A stretch of DNA of 35,271 nucleotides. It comes from Apostichopus californicus. Taxonomy: Eukaryota; Echinodermata; Holothuroidea; Aspidochirotida; Stichopodidae. The DNA is taken from assembly GCA_020650975.1 (NCBI GenBank), contig JAIPMN010006319.1, positions 1-35,271 of the forward strand, read 5' to 3'. A model generated the notes under the pieces. It saw only the letters and a list, made by a program, of their open reading frames with translations, made no database searches and was not told the origin of the DNA. The position numbers were made by a program, and so were the translations under genes. Below, piece after piece: positions 11,308 through 24,233 of the stretch; the stretch's first letter is position 1; every line of letters starts with the position of its first letter.

Positions 11308-11953
11308 ATATTAGTCTAATGTTAAGATAAAAGTAAATTTATGTGTGTAGCAAGACATGGACAAAAGTTCATATTATCAGTTAACTAATTTCTAATGCAA
11401 AACATCTCTGAAAAGGTTTCACAACCTGCAAGTGTGCATGTCTATGGCCCTACATGCCTAATAGTGAAATGCTTCACTGAACAAACAAATTGTGTAACTC
11501 TTTTGTTGTGATTGAAAACTTCTTCCAAGTATTTGCTGGGTTATATTCTTCTATGCTTATAATCTTCAAACTATGGTAGTTTTGTGCATGGCTTTGTCCA
11601 CATGATTCAAAGTAGGCACAATGACATACTGAAATATTATCTGCATCGGAGATATAACACAATTAATTTCATATGTTCTTCTGGAACCTTACTCATTCTG
11701 CTGTGTGACATGAATATAACAGGCTTTTGTTTAGTTTAATAGTGTTGAATAATATGGTAAACAGGTTGACTTTCGTTTGGTCAAGTAGTTGTGAATTTTC
11801 CAAGTGAAAATAATGAAAGTGTAACTTTATAGCCATTTAGTTTACACTAAGCAGCTGCATGGTTCATTTCAGAACATGTGACTGCTAAGCATCTTGAAAT
11901 GACTCTACTTTGTATTTTTTAATATTTCATTTTTTATTGCCAATTTTCTGCAG

Positions 11954-12215
11954 GATATTGAAACGTGAAGAGTTCTCAATGAGTGCCGATACTGAAGGTG
12001 AGATAAGTATGGCATCTGTTGGTACAGAGCCCTGTGACATACCGTCCGTCACCAGCGTCCCTACAGATATTCTGCCAGACACTGCCAGTATGTCACCACC
12101 AAGTTCATCAGAAGTTGGAAGTCCCAGTAGTAACTTAGCAGCCAGGAGGAGTCGTCAAGCTAGTAGAGACTACACACTGGCTGAAAGAGATGCCCTTAGT
12201 CAGGTTGCAATGGAC
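11954..12215 (+). CDS. Internal exon of an unrecognised gene (Ser-rich linker, 87 codons)
   Basis: A strong acceptor (T-rich tract then TTTTCTGCAG) precedes 262 bases that are open in one frame and end at a consensus donor GTAAGTACC. The frame needs one base to complete a split codon at the left and ends in phase 0. The peptide begins ILKREEFSMSADTEGEIS, continues with a Ser/Pro/Thr-rich stretch (MSPPSSSEVGSPSSN, about residues 54-68) and ends ASRDYTLAERDALSQVAMD. The Ser-rich part looks disordered, while the last 15 residues look helical. An internal ATG at 11980 (MSADTEGE) could be a start if upstream exons are non-coding. The same-strand exon at 21753 is also phase 0 and is a plausible continuation. 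I do not recognise the protein. Confidence 0.72.
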
Positions 12216-14116
12216 GTAAGTACCAGCTATGTCTCCATAGTTGTCAGTGTGTGACCCTAGTAAGGTTCAGAAGTAGAAACCTGTTGCGTCAGTATATATA
12301 TTTCATATATATAGCCAAGAATGGTTAATTTTTGAAATATTCATTGAGAGCGTTATGCATATAAAGGGAATTGTCAATTTAGTATGCCCTGGACTGTACA
12401 GTAGTTTACAAAAATATGTTGGTACTGTTATAAATATCTCCAGAGATAATTCAAAGGGAAAATGTTACTGAATTAAAATTAAAATTGAAAGAAAACAATG
12501 ACCAGTATAGATTCCTAGTGTAGTTTCAATACTTGCATACAAGCATTGGCCTGAAATTTGTGATATTTCATTGTTGATTATTGAGGCTAACCACAAGACA
12601 TTTGTGTAGTCCTGTCTTTAAACAAAGACTGCATAGTAAACGTGGAAAAAATGTTCAAGAAATATGACTAAATTTGATAATAATAAAAAAGAAAAAGAAA
12701 AAAGGGATGCACATGGGACAGTGCAACAGCATTGAGAAAGGACAAAGCAAGTAACAGATGAGAAATGAAACACAGTTGTCAAGGGCAACCATCTACTTTT
12801 AATTGTCAGTATTAAAAGGTTTTTAATAGATTTGTGATAGCAACAAATTTCTGGACAGGGTTTCTAAGCTGTTGTGTTTATGTCTGCAGCATCATGACAA
12901 TCAGTTGAGAAGGAACGGTAAATCTGCATATGTTGAAACCTTTTGCAATTTTGTGAACTACTGTTCATTTTACCTGATCTGATCTGATACATCAGGGTTA
13001 CAATACAACATGTTTTGTGTGTGTATGTGCACTGAATATTCATGGAGTACACTAGTATGCATCTAGTCAGAAAATAGAATGTGTAGATTGGAAAAGTTGT
13101 TAAGCCAAAAAGGCTGGCATAAGAGAAGTCTGTAGCTGTCTAGTCACCAGAAGCGATTAGTTCTGAAGATGACCAATCGACCCTAGAAAGATAGAGTACA
13201 ATCTGACTGTTGTAAGTAGACAGGTAAGTTTTATCACTTCTAAGTATTCCTAAATGTGGAGTCAAGCAGTCCTAAATGTGGAGTGTCTACAGTGGAAGCT
13301 GGTATCTACAAGTCAATCATGTGCAAACATCGGTCACAGTAAGGACATACATAAATGGGCAACATACATCACTGCTGGTCACTTCTGGTGCTGCTGCCTG
13401 ATAACTGTAGGTTAGTAATAAGCTTTGCAACCTGGAGGAAATCGTATTACTTCATGATGAAAATGCATTTTCTATCCTTTGCAGCTCCCTCCTCACTCCC
13501 CTCTGACTATCCCCACCCCCCCCCCCCTCCAACAGAGAGGTCATCTGACCATCATTAACATGGCACCAATGATACAAGTCACCACTACAACAAAATCTGA
13601 TTTGAGTTAGGCTTAAAATGCAGTTTTCATTTTATAAGCCCACTAAGCTAACATTGCAGTGATGTTTTTTGAATAGTTTGCTGGTTTAGATGAAACTTTC
13701 CTACAATTGAGCTAGTGTACATTTAGTATGTGTGCAAGACTTAAATGAGGGAAAGAACTATGTAAGAAGTTTTGTGATTCATGGTATTTTCTTTAGCATT
13801 TGAAGAAATTGATTTTCTTTATTACAGAGCATTGTTCTATTATTTTGACTGTGGTAATGCATTCAGACATAATGAAGTGCTATCACATAAATGGTTGCCC
13901 CATGAGGTGAACATTCCATGTCAATGAGTAGCTGCTCTACATTCCTTGGGAGAAAGACCAACAAGATTCTCTGTGTTATTGTACTTTGTGATCTTAACTG
14001 ACATATAATGTCACATAGCATTTGTACATACTGTATACATGTTTGTGTGTCCTCAAAATTATTGTTATGTGTGTCATACTGCAAAATGTAAACTAGTTCT
14101 ATTCTATGATGTGTAG
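12216..14116. other. Putative intron sequence
   Basis: No further exon is supported. Small features are an AT palindrome ATATATATTTCATATATATA (12293-12312), a tandem CCTAAATGTGGAGT pair near 13249 and 13270, and a C-run near 13514-13527. Confidence 0.5.
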
Positions 14117-14460
14117 GTATTACAGTATTATGTGGCTACTATATGTATGTTACTATGAAACAGGCTTCACTGACACTAAAAGTGTGTAGTAAGAAGGAAT
14201 TTACTTCACTCCTCGCTTACCTATCTACTCACAACCTCAGCACTCTAGATGTGAGATGTGTAGAGTGAACTGGTAACCTTGAACACTACAGTATCATATT
14301 GCTACAAGTATTTCGTACAGTACTAGACAGGCTGCACTGCCACTCAATAGTATATAGTGCTGATGATATTATGTTACAGTATGATATGGCTATGAACATT
14401 GTACTAGTCAGACAACACTGTCATGCTATAATGTATAGTACTGATGATATTACATAATTA
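14117..14460. repeat. Degenerate repeat units with TTACAGTAT..ATATGGCTA core
   Basis: Three diverged units begin near 14117, 14283 and 14371, with cores ATTACAGTATTATGTGGCTA, ACTACAGTATCATATTGCTA and GTTACAGTATGATATGGCTA. The last two are spaced about 88 bp apart and share a GTACTGATGATATTA-like tail. The first is separated from the second by an inserted block (14201-14280) that recurs at 23308-23380. Confidence 0.6.
14201..14280 (+). repeat. Dispersed repeat, copy 1
   Basis: It shares words such as TTACTTCACTCCT.GCTTACCT, AGTAGT/AGCACTCT and TAGAGTGAACTGGT in the same order with 23308-23380. It is too short to classify and could be a SINE-like or older dispersed element. Confidence 0.55.
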
Positions 14461-14909
14461 TTCAGGCAGTGCAAATCATGCCAAATCATGCCATACTACT
14501 ACTCTTAATTTGAGAATTGTTATGTTACTGTGTGTGAAACTGATAGCCATTAACAAAAAAATTAACATCTCAGAGGTCTTTCAGTAAATTAACATTATGA
14601 GTGTTATTGTAGAATAAAGGCACATAATTTAAAGTGAAACATTTGTTAGTTTCCATACAGGTAGATATGAAGTTGGTTAAAGCAATTGTTTGTTCTCTTC
14701 CTGTGTGCTAATTTAATGGACAGGATTCCCCTCCCTGTATCCCATACCAAGTTTAAGCCAATCAGGAAAATCCTTTCCATTTCATTGGAATGGAAAACCT
14801 TTGTTAAAGATGAATGACCAGGGTAATTCAAGTTTATGGAATACTCCACTGTAACTATGCTTGTGGACTGTGGAAAGTTGTAGAATTGGAGAGAGGAAGC
14901 GTTGGGTTA

Positions 14910-15075
14910 TGACCTGATCATAGGTCAAAGGGAGTTCTGACCTGATCATAGGTCAAAGGGGGTTCTGACCTGATCATAGGTCAAAGGGGGTTCTGACCTG
15001 ATCATAGGTCAAAGGGAGTTCTGACCTGATCATAGGTCAAAGGGAGTTCTGACCTGATCATAGGTCAAAGGGGTC
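14910..15075. repeat. 28-bp tandem array, six copies, with TGACCT/AGGTCA half-sites
   Basis: Five full units and a sixth partial unit start at 14911, 14939, 14967, 14995, 15023 and 15051. Each contains GACCTGATCATAGGTCAAAG followed by GG(A/G)GTTCT. Units differ almost only at the A/G position, so the array is recent or homogenised. Each unit reads TGACCT-GATCAT-AGGTCA, two nuclear-receptor half-sites as an everted repeat with a 6-bp spacer. AGGTCA is followed by A-AGGG, a weak DR1-like second half-site. The array lies in the putative intron between the exons at 11954 and 21753. Confidence 0.97.
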
Positions 15076-15079
15076 ATTA

Positions 15080-18000
15080 GGTTGACCTATTGTAGGTAGA
15101 TAGAAAAATGCATTTGTTGAAAGGAGAAATAGTATATGTTGTTGTTGTTCGTAAAATTCCAACTTTCTAAGCCAGTAATATTTGGGGGTTTTGCTTTTCC
15201 CAGTGCTTTGAAAGTCCCTGGATATGTCAACATAAGCGGTTAAGTGTGTTTATTGTGTAGTCCGCTCGCTATTAGCCACAAACTACAGTGTGATTAGTTA
15301 AGTACTACAAGTTTTGACAGAGATTCAGCTCTCCCTGAGACTGTAACTGTCCTCTCGACTTATTCAAACACAACCTTTTCTTCTCTGCTGAATAACAAAC
15401 ACTGTCTTGGAATATTAGAAATTTGACACCAACAAATGGCTTATGTTTCATGAAAAGAATAGCATCTGTAATATCTTTTGTCATGTGTGCTGGTAGTATG
15501 AGCTCTATGACTGGTTATTCTCTAGTTCTCTACACATGAACGTATTAGTACCCTGACAGGGTAATATTTTCATGCTCTATATTTGGAAGACACTCTCTGC
15601 TGGTTTTGAATATGGTTTCCCTGTGCTCAGAATACTGAGTGGGTATATATACAGTATGTACACAGTTAAGTAGTAGAAATTCATCATTTGTGTGTAAAGT
15701 CATGGAGGAATAAATGAATAAAATGAAAGTATTTTATATTTCATGATTGTTGGAATTGTAATTCTTCATCAAGTTTGGAACACTGACACTGTAACACACA
15801 CGCACTTATCAAAGGTTCCAAATATACATAGGTTTTTTTCAGTTATTCCTAAACATTGACAAGGACCAATTTAGACAGTGCAGATGAGGAAAGTGACCTT
15901 GTGTTCTTACTCTTAGTAAAACAAACGTTTGATCATTAAAAGGATCACTTGTTGACAAACAATGTGAAACTTATTTCAAAGAGCAAAATATTCCACAATG
16001 CTAGTTGAAAACCCACCTCAATATCTTGCCCCTAACTCGAGATATATGGTTAATTGGCTGTACAGTACAGTAACTACTCCAGGAAGTTGGATCAAAGTAG
16101 GGAGTTTGTCATCTTGGCAAATGCTCTTCCAAACTTTACTAAAAGCTATTATAATCATTCTCTTGTTGATCTAATACATTTGGAATGTTTGCTTAGCTGT
16201 CAATGTTTTCTCTATAGTACTTAGATTTTCATCAAAATATATTTTTTATTAGAGATATTCTTTGTTTCCCTAGAGCTGTGGATACATGGTAGACAAAAAA
16301 GAGACATTTTCAGCTGAATTGCCCTGATGACATCATCAATTGAGCTGTTGCCAAATGCAATTTACAAAATATTACAAAATTAGACAATTTAATTTCTTCC
16401 CAAATCCCAATACAAAATGCTATAAAAAATATGTGGTTTTTGCTGCAAGATTCACAAAATTTGCAGTAATTTTTGGAAGCAATCAATTTCAACCACCAGA
16501 AAATCCTTTAGTGAGGTAGATAAAATCTTTGTGATCCTACATTCAGTACAGTAAGCTCTGTAATACTGAGAACTTGGTACTGTACATCAAAATATTTGAC
16601 AATTATCAACACTTTAGGGCTTTGGTAAAAAAAATTGTAACAAATTAACAATACAGTAAATGTAACTAAAACTATTAGACAGTACAGAGCAATTCTATCA
16701 GCATTGTTAAGCATACTCTGCATAGAGTATATCTCAATGTATGCCATATTTGGCATTGAACTTATTGATATTTCTTTGTGACTCACGTTTTCTATTAAAT
16801 TGAAAACAGTAATTAAACAAATATGAAAAGAAGTATTGACATGTCCTTGGAAGAATCAGAATAGGTATTGCCAAAGAGCCATAGTAATGTTCCTACAGAT
16901 AATAATGCTTGGACTTGCTTCAAGCATAAACATATTCAGCCAGCAGCAATAATGATAAGACACCTTGTTGTACTTTGCTGACGTAGTGGTACACAGTTTT
17001 TGTTTAATTAAACTGTACACTTACCTATGGTCTATACCTTCTTATTTCATACCTCGGTGTTGATGTTCAGGTTCTTCAGAAATTATTAAGGAATAAATCT
17101 TCTGATTGTTTCTTCTTTCTCATCACTGAGTCATTTGATGGCGACACTTTGCTACATAATAAGTACTTGGGAAGTTTGTGATACACTGATTTCCTTTGAA
17201 ATAAACCTATGCAAATTCCCATCACACATGTATGTTTTCATACGTACCATATCACCTCACCAGACTGAAGTGTATTTCAAACTAATTTCAAACACAGTGA
17301 TCGTTGTCTATACTTACAAGACATAAAACTCTTGGTTATTTCTTGGTTATTAACATTAATAGTTAACATTCTCCCCGAAGCCTACTGTATGTAGGAGTGT
17401 CATAAAGAGCCCAGTTAACTATCGTCGATGGTATTTCCGGACGACTGGCCATCTGCCCACTCTGGTTCTTCTCCAAAGTTACTCGTCTACCGTTGCAATA
17501 ATCCCCAATCCACGTCAGTCCACAAGTTTGTGCTCATTAAAGCGGTCTCTTATACAGATAATAAACAAACCTAAGATTGCCTAAATCTTAGAGCTAGGGA
17601 GGGTTTTGTTGATTCTTGTGATCATCAGATAAGTATGTTATCTCATCTTGAAGCAGCCAGCAGACTTACATGAGGCTTTGTCTATGCTGGCCTACTACTC
17701 ACTGTATCAGGCTACTACCACTCTACCATTCCTCTCTGATTGATGTTCTCGATCAGAAGTGTGATAAATACGGCAGAGCAGACGAAGACAAGTTCTACGG
17801 AGAAAGAGCCTTTTACAGCTCTTGTCTGCTCCTGCTGCTGCTACTGCTGTATTTGGTGCTAATTGGAAAGATTGTTCTCCAGGATTCATTGCTTTGTGTC
17901 CAAGTGTATAACTTGAGTGTGCAATTCATGGATATGTGCTTTGTTATATCTTAGGAACAGCTTTGATCAACCTTGTGGTATTTTGAGAATCTTTTCCTTT

Positions 18001-20996
18001 TTCATATGGAATTACTTTGGAAATAGCAACTATCCACCTTTGTTTCTTCTTTTTGGGACAATTTTTCAGATTTTTCAGGAACATATATGTACAGTCATTA
18101 TGTGTGCGCAGAGACAACACATTCATGCTCAAATCAAAGTTTGTCAATAACCAGTAAATTTAGTTTCAGTTGGTTCAATACTTAACTGATGAAATATTTA
18201 TCATTGACAAGAAATCTTGCTTTTTTTTTGAAATCCTTTCATGGAAATTTCCTCAATTTGTGGGTATTACTTCACTATTTTTATGTGTGAGATTTAACAC
18301 AGAGTAAACTTAATGTAATTCTCTATATGCCTTTGTTGTAGAGAGTATTGTCTGTGTTTGCGTTTGTTTCCTGTAGGTCTTCAACTTCTTCAAGCATCAA
18401 TAGAAACTAAAGTTACAATTGATTATCATTTATATTACAGTAACAGATGATTTATACTTCATCATACTAGAGTATTGGCTAAGATTAAGCAGTCCATTGC
18501 CAAACAGTGGATGACTGAGACCTCCATTGATTATGACATGATGACTGCTGTCTGGTAGTACAGTTGTATTTAACAAGAACAACAGTCGCTCTGTGCTTAC
18601 TTACATGTTCCACTCAGATCTACTGTACTGTACCTATGTCCCTGTGTACATTTGGGAATAATGCAGCCCTCAAATATAGCAGTTTTGTACTATTGAAGGC
18701 TCTGAACTCTGTCTCATATGAAATACTATGAGTCCTGCTATGTTAAGCAATAAAAACAGTACTGCCCATCTTTGGACTTAGATAGCAATGTCACCATTTC
18801 TGCCTTGTGAGACGGCCGGATAAATTGTCTGTTGCACATGATGCATATAATTGTTACCGTAGGTAGCTAAAAGATGTCAATATTTCTGAAGCTTTTATGC
18901 AGATTTTAATTGATTAAAATTAGATGATAAAGCACACTTAAGAAATCAGAGATATAATACTGTACTTGAAGATTTAGCATTCCATACATTAGCACATTAG
19001 AAGACATTGAATATTTCATGTCCAATGAAATGTGTTGTGAAAGACTGCAACATATATATGTTGTCTCTAAGAATTGTATTAAAGTATGTCTTACACAGTG
19101 ATGCATAGAAATGAACTTAAGACTCAGCTGTAAGCAACTGTGCTGTAATGCTTCAGTTGCAATTGCCAATGAATGAGTGTAGATGGTCATACTGAGAAAC
19201 AGTTTATACACTTTAGTCTTGAGGCTGTAGCGATGCCAGTCTAACAAATTAGGCTTTGCTCTCTCTATTCTAAGAATGGAACTTCAGTCAGAAAATATAT
19301 TTTGATTCAAACTGTTGACAGTGGTTCTCAGTTTCCAAGTAGTTCCAAGTTCTCTGCAGAAATTAAATTAACCTAAAAGGTCATAATATAGAGTAGCCTT
19401 ATTATTAGCAAAGTATTGATTCGTTCATATTGTTTTTGCAAAAAATAAAATAGTCAGTGAGGTTTGAAACTTCAAGAAAAACACTAAAAGTAGCTTAGAA
19501 GTTTAGTAACAGTTGTTTAGTATAGTAACAGTTACTTCAGTGTAAGCCTGTTAGGTGTGATTCTGAAAACCCAAAGAAACCATGAATGCTGCTTAAATGT
19601 AACTTGGATTATTTGTTATTATTTGCATTATTATTTGCATAATTATTTATGTTATTCTTTGCATTTTCAATGTTTAGTGTGGGCTCTCAAAGAGCTCCCT
19701 CATTGAAATACCATACCACTGTACTCCCTGAGGATTTACATCATATTACCATCTCCCTCAGACTGAAATTATTTTAATCCTGCTCAAGTCAGTCTTGTTG
19801 TTAATGGTACGTGAGTCATTGATGACTGGTGAAGATCATGTATCAGTGTAAATGTGCTTCTCAGACTCCTATCAATACAAAGACGTGCTCATCCTCGTTG
19901 ATGAATGAGGCCCTTATGTACACACTACTCTCACTACTTACATGTAATGTAGTGTTCTTGACTTATAGTATATATCTGAAAGAGAAGTTACTACCTGAGA
20001 TGAGGTAACTTATAGTAGACAGGGTTTGTCTAAAGGTTATATTCAAAGACTTGAGTTACCAATGTTGACTTTCAGATGCAAGGACTTCAAAATTCAGGTA
20101 TGAAATGCCAGGAACCAATCACCTCTGTGACATGCAACTGAAATTTGTTGAATTTGCTACAACTTTAGTGGTTTTGTACTGAAGGATTCCAAACTACACC
20201 AGGACCTGATGTACAAATGAAACCAAACCAAACAAAATGTAATGTGTGGAACACAAACTATTATGTGTGATTTAAAATAGTTTATAAACATGCTTATTAA
20301 CAGCAACACAATGGTTATATATCCACACACAGTAGATCTCGTAGCTTGATCCAATTACATGTATACATGTATGGCTTTCCAGAGTGAAAACTAAAGTTGC
20401 AGACTAAAATTTTAAAAATGCAGCTTTGGAAGCTCTAATTAATGTGACCTCTAGGAAGTATTAATATGATGATACCTTCTTTTACTTTTGCTTTCAATAT
20501 CACTTTCAATCTCCTTATACAGCCATTCTCTTCTTCCCCCTCCCTAACCTTACCTCAGGAATAGATCACTACACCAAAAGATAGGAATTAAGTAGATATT
20601 GTCACCTATTGATGTTTTTGTTTTCATCAGCATGACTAGTACCTAGTAGATCTCTTCCTGTGCTCTGGTTACTGTTTACAAGTTGAGATGAGCCTGGAAC
20701 AAAGCAATCTTGATCAAATTTCGTTTACATTACTAATTAATATATTAATAGTCCGAACCCTTCTGAAATCAATTACTTTAAACTCTTGTCTAAATTGTAA
20801 AAATAACCATATCCAGGGATGAGTTTGTGTTGCCTTGACACTTGAGCCACTTGCAAGTACAGCTGAGTATTATAATGTACACCTAGATTGGGAAGTGCCT
20901 GAATACTTCACTTTCATAATTAGAAAGTAGCACACTCTTGAATCTATGAGCACTAGAAACATTTCATGGGGTGTTTGTGAGTACTAGCAATATTAT
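15080..20996. other. Long putative intron without supported genes
   Basis: I found no exon with convincing borders. A CTG-rich stretch lies at 17823-17850 in a small open frame (17670-17954) that has no clear acceptor/donor pair. An imperfect TTATTATTTGCA repeat lies at about 19617-19660. A short acceptor-flanked segment at 15204-15238 was considered and not called. Confidence 0.5.
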
Positions 20997-21036
20997 TTGA
21001 AGCAGGGAGTTGTTATGGAACAACTCCCTGTTTCAA
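20997..21036. repeat. 18-bp inverted repeat with 4-nt loop
   Basis: CAGGGAGTTGTT (21003-21014), loop ATGG, then AACAACTCCCTG (21019-21030) is perfect. Extending outward six more bases each side (TTGAAG / TTTCAA) gives an 18-bp stem with a single G/T position, which would be a wobble pair in RNA. Its role is unknown. It is shorter than a typical animal pre-miRNA stem (usually over 22 bp with a larger loop), so I do not call it a miRNA. Confidence 0.85.
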
Positions 21037-21752
21037 GCAGTGCATGACGAGTGAAATCTGCATAATTACAGTCCTAACAGTACTGTGTATTGTACTGTGA
21101 ACATATCAATGCCAGTACATATTGTACAGTCTCTTCCTGGTTATAACAGAAGATTGGTGTTAGGTTCAACTGTGTTGTAATAGGTGGGTAGGGACTTACA
21201 GTACTTATTATGAAGTCCATCTCAGATTGCAAAACAGAGTAGGTTAGATTTAGTTACTGGAGCCTTGATTGGAATGGCTCTTGATTTCATTATACAGCCA
21301 GGAAGGTGTGTTGTAGCCTTATATCTTACTATATGGCTTGGTTGGCTCTGTGGAGGGATAATTAAATCTAGGACCTCGGGACTATTACTTTAATTGCCAT
21401 TATTCGTTCATTAGTCGGCTGAGTCCACATCTGTGCAGTCTGGTGAAAGTAATAGGCATGCAATACATGACAGGTTTACCTAATGACTTCATCATCTGTA
21501 GATAATAGTAACCCTAAAGCCATTGGAGTAAGGACAGCTGCTAGTAGCTTCTACTGGATTAGTAAGAATCAATGATTCTGTCAGCCTTGGAATAAAAGAT
21601 ATTGGACTTGAGCAGCTACTTGTATGTGTATACAGAACTGTGCCAAACATGCATCAATGAACTACTCATCCTGTTGCAGTTTCTATTCAATATTGTGTCT
21701 ATGAAGGACATAACAGCAGAGTTGTAACAGTGAAATATTCCTTTTTGTGTAG

Positions 21753-21836
21753 AAAGTGTTTGTAAGCCTAGTCACAATGTGTCTCAGGGGTCTTCTGGAG
21801 TTCCTCACACATTTCACAAATTATGGAAATGTACAA
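21753..21836 (+). CDS. Internal 84-bp exon of the unrecognised gene
   Basis: The acceptor TTCCTTTTTGTGTAG is followed by exactly 28 codons in phase 0 and a donor GTAAGTTC. The peptide starts KVFVSLVTMCLRGLLEF and continues LTHFTNYGNVQ, an amphipathic/hydrophobic helix-like segment of the kind found in armadillo/HEAT-type helical proteins (inference only). The exon at 11954-12215 also ends in phase 0, so direct joining gives an uninterrupted reading frame across ALSQVAMD|KVFVSLV. No downstream exon of this gene was found before the RIDA exons, which may mean further exons are very short, lost at the gap at 24180, or outside the window. Confidence 0.7.
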
Positions 21837-24179
21837 GTAAGTTCAGATTTCTTCAAATCGTTTTCTCCTTGTCATATATTTCTATTGGTTATAAATTTGT
21901 AGGATACACATTACAATGTAGGAGCCTGTCTTGCAGTATAACTCAAAGCAAGTTTTAAATGGTGGCTGTTTGATAACTGAAACAGCCGAGAAATAAAGAA
22001 ACATTTTGCGTTTAAAATCTGAAGATTTGTTGCATCACAATGCAACTCATAAATGTTCCAGTTTCAAAAGGTTTACATGATCAATAATATTTGTGTGGGT
22101 TTAAGTTGCTGAGCGCTTCTAATGTGTCATGGAAATATTATGTTTAACCATGGATGATATGATGAATTTTTCAGTTATATAGAATGGAATGATTACTACC
22201 ATGTCAATAAGCATTGGTTGAATAATGAAGAGACCTCTGTGTTTGATTCTCCAAGTTGGATTCAAGTGAAATCATATTTTGAACATTGTTCTAAACATTT
22301 TGGTAAACTTGCTGAATACTATGGACAAACTAAAAGCAGAATGCTCCCTTAACATCAGGCGCATGTGTCTGATAAAAGTGCAAGAGTGTATAAAAGTTTT
22401 AAGACATTTTGAAATGACTTATTTACTGTGGGGTTTGCATTGAGTGCTCTTCTTAGTGCATAGTTCTTAGAACTAATTACAAGACAACAGTTGTGACAGG
22501 ACACAAATAGATTGGACTGCAACAATAATGAAAAGCCATCACTACAGTATGTACAGTTATTACCCATACTAAGCTGCTCAAGATCTCTGTCAGTAGTGTG
22601 GTACCTTCCTTTGACCTTTCTACCAGGTAACCGAAACGGTTGAGAAATGTGTTTTCGGGAGTAAGATTTGCCTGGCAGACTCCCCACCATGCTCATGCCA
22701 AGTTATGGCATCAATTCACACAGCTGATCATGACATATTACAAACCAGCACAGTGACAGCAAACTTCACTATGCCCTACCTCTGAAGTCAATAATAATGT
22801 TTGTATAGTAGTGTGTGTTAATAGTGGTAGGTTGCTATCAATAATGAGAGCTCTTGCCAATTTTACAGTTTGTGCACATTTTAATGCTCATTGTCAATGT
22901 AAGAGAATGTAAAAGATGCAGACTTTCTTTACGATAAGTGTCATGTACAGTTTAATGTGTTTTTTTATTCTGTTGATGCAAATTTAAAACACAAGTACAA
23001 TGTGTTCACAACTTCACATGTGGATGATTACTTTAGGTCCTAATTATGAAGGGAATGGTTACATAGATCGGGTTATGGAAGCATTTAGTGTAATGTAAAT
23101 TACCATTACTTTTAACCTTACTGTACCTAACAAAAAGCTTTTAAAAGTATCTGCTGAAAGTTACAGATGACTATTTATAGAACAATTAAAGTAGTTATTT
23201 TTAGCAGGTGCCAGGCAGCACAAGTTTTCCTTGACAAGTGACTATTTGCTATTGTTGGAGGATAACTAACTTTACTAAAGAAAACTTTTATACTCTGAAG
23301 CTATAAATTAACTTCACTCCTTCCTTACCTGTCTCCTTACAATCCCAGTACTCTTGTTATGCCTAGAGTGAACTGGTGAGCTGTTTAGCCCTTGTACACC
23401 CTCTATGATAGGTAAGCTCATCACTTGTAAATGTCTAAAACCTGGAAAGTTTGGGCAATTAGGGATCACAATTTGAACTTGTGCAATCAAGGGTGTGTCT
23501 GTCTTACTGCACCATGTCGAAAGCTATTAAAGCAGCACAAATAATGCACAAATTCTGTACAGTTTCATTTGCATTGGTTCAACTTTAGTTACAAGAGATA
23601 TTGGTTAATATTTATGATTGTTTATGCTACAGTACCTGGTTAAATGATCTCTTTCATCCCATGAGGGTGTAACAGTCTGGGAATATTCTTCTTTCAATAT
23701 TTAATTATTAATTTTTAGTGCTGCTAGTAGACATGTTCACCCCTGCTGGAGTTAAGGACAATTTAGTCCCAGGATCTGATATTTACATTATAAACATTTA
23801 ATGATATTATGTCAGGAAGATGATGAGTGTGGGTTGACATGTCTGTTGTACAGTAGCAGCTCAGCTTGAACTGGCACTCTTGGTAATCATTGGGATAAAC
23901 TTTACATAGAATTTAACTGGTTCCGCTCTTCAATGTCTACATGATGAGACAACATTAGCTGCAAACTAAAAAGTTCTCAACATTATTGTCATTGTGAACA
24001 AGCAAATTTGCAATGTATAGAATAAATGTTAAGTATGGTCATCAGAAACATCATTTAGAAAATAATTATACAGGAGATATTATGGGGGGGGGTGGGGGTG
24101 GACCAGATGATGGAGCTCACCTGGTAAAAGAAATCAAAGAAAAATGCTTTTAACTGCTGGATTGATATGACACAAAAGT
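21837..24179. other. Putative intron or intergenic DNA
   Basis: No supported exon was seen on the + strand. A 113-codon open frame on the - strand (22355-22696) lacks recognisable homology and splice borders and is not called. The dispersed repeat copy 2 (23308-23380) and a G-rich run GGGGGGGGTGGGGGTGG near 24084-24100 lie here. Confidence 0.45.
23308..23380 (+). repeat. Dispersed repeat, copy 2
   Basis: This is the partner of 14201-14280 in the same orientation, sharing AACTTCACTCCTTCCTTACC, CCCAGTACTCT and CTAGAGTGAACTGGT. Confidence 0.55.
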
Positions 24180-24189
24180 NNNNNNNNNN
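24180..24189. other. Assembly gap (10 N)
   Basis: Ten N bases form a conventional placeholder, so the true gap size and the contig join are uncertain. Confidence 0.99.
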
Positions 24190-24233
24190 TCCTGAAATCC
24201 AATTCTTTAGTCATCAAATCAAGTATTACCCTT

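Noticed and set aside
12841..12870. ISGQ-like word as the missing RIDA exon
   Set aside because: The frame hits a stop two codons later, and the flanking residues do not match the family.
14910..15075. 28-bp array as a CRISPR
   Set aside because: Units are directly adjacent with no unique spacers, and the context is animal genomic DNA.
15204..15238. Short acceptor-flanked segment ending in GTTAAG as an exon
   Set aside because: Only about 35 bases with a weak donor, and no protein similarity.
17670..17954. Open frame with a Leu-rich CTG run as a membrane protein exon
   Set aside because: The hydrophobic stretch comes from a CTG-type simple repeat, and no matching splice borders were found.
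20997..21036. Hairpin as a microRNA gene
   Set aside because: The stem is too short and the loop too small for a typical pre-miRNA.
22355..22696. 113-codon minus-strand frame
   Set aside because: No family resemblance or acceptor/donor pair was found. Composition is not distinct from neighbouring non-coding DNA.
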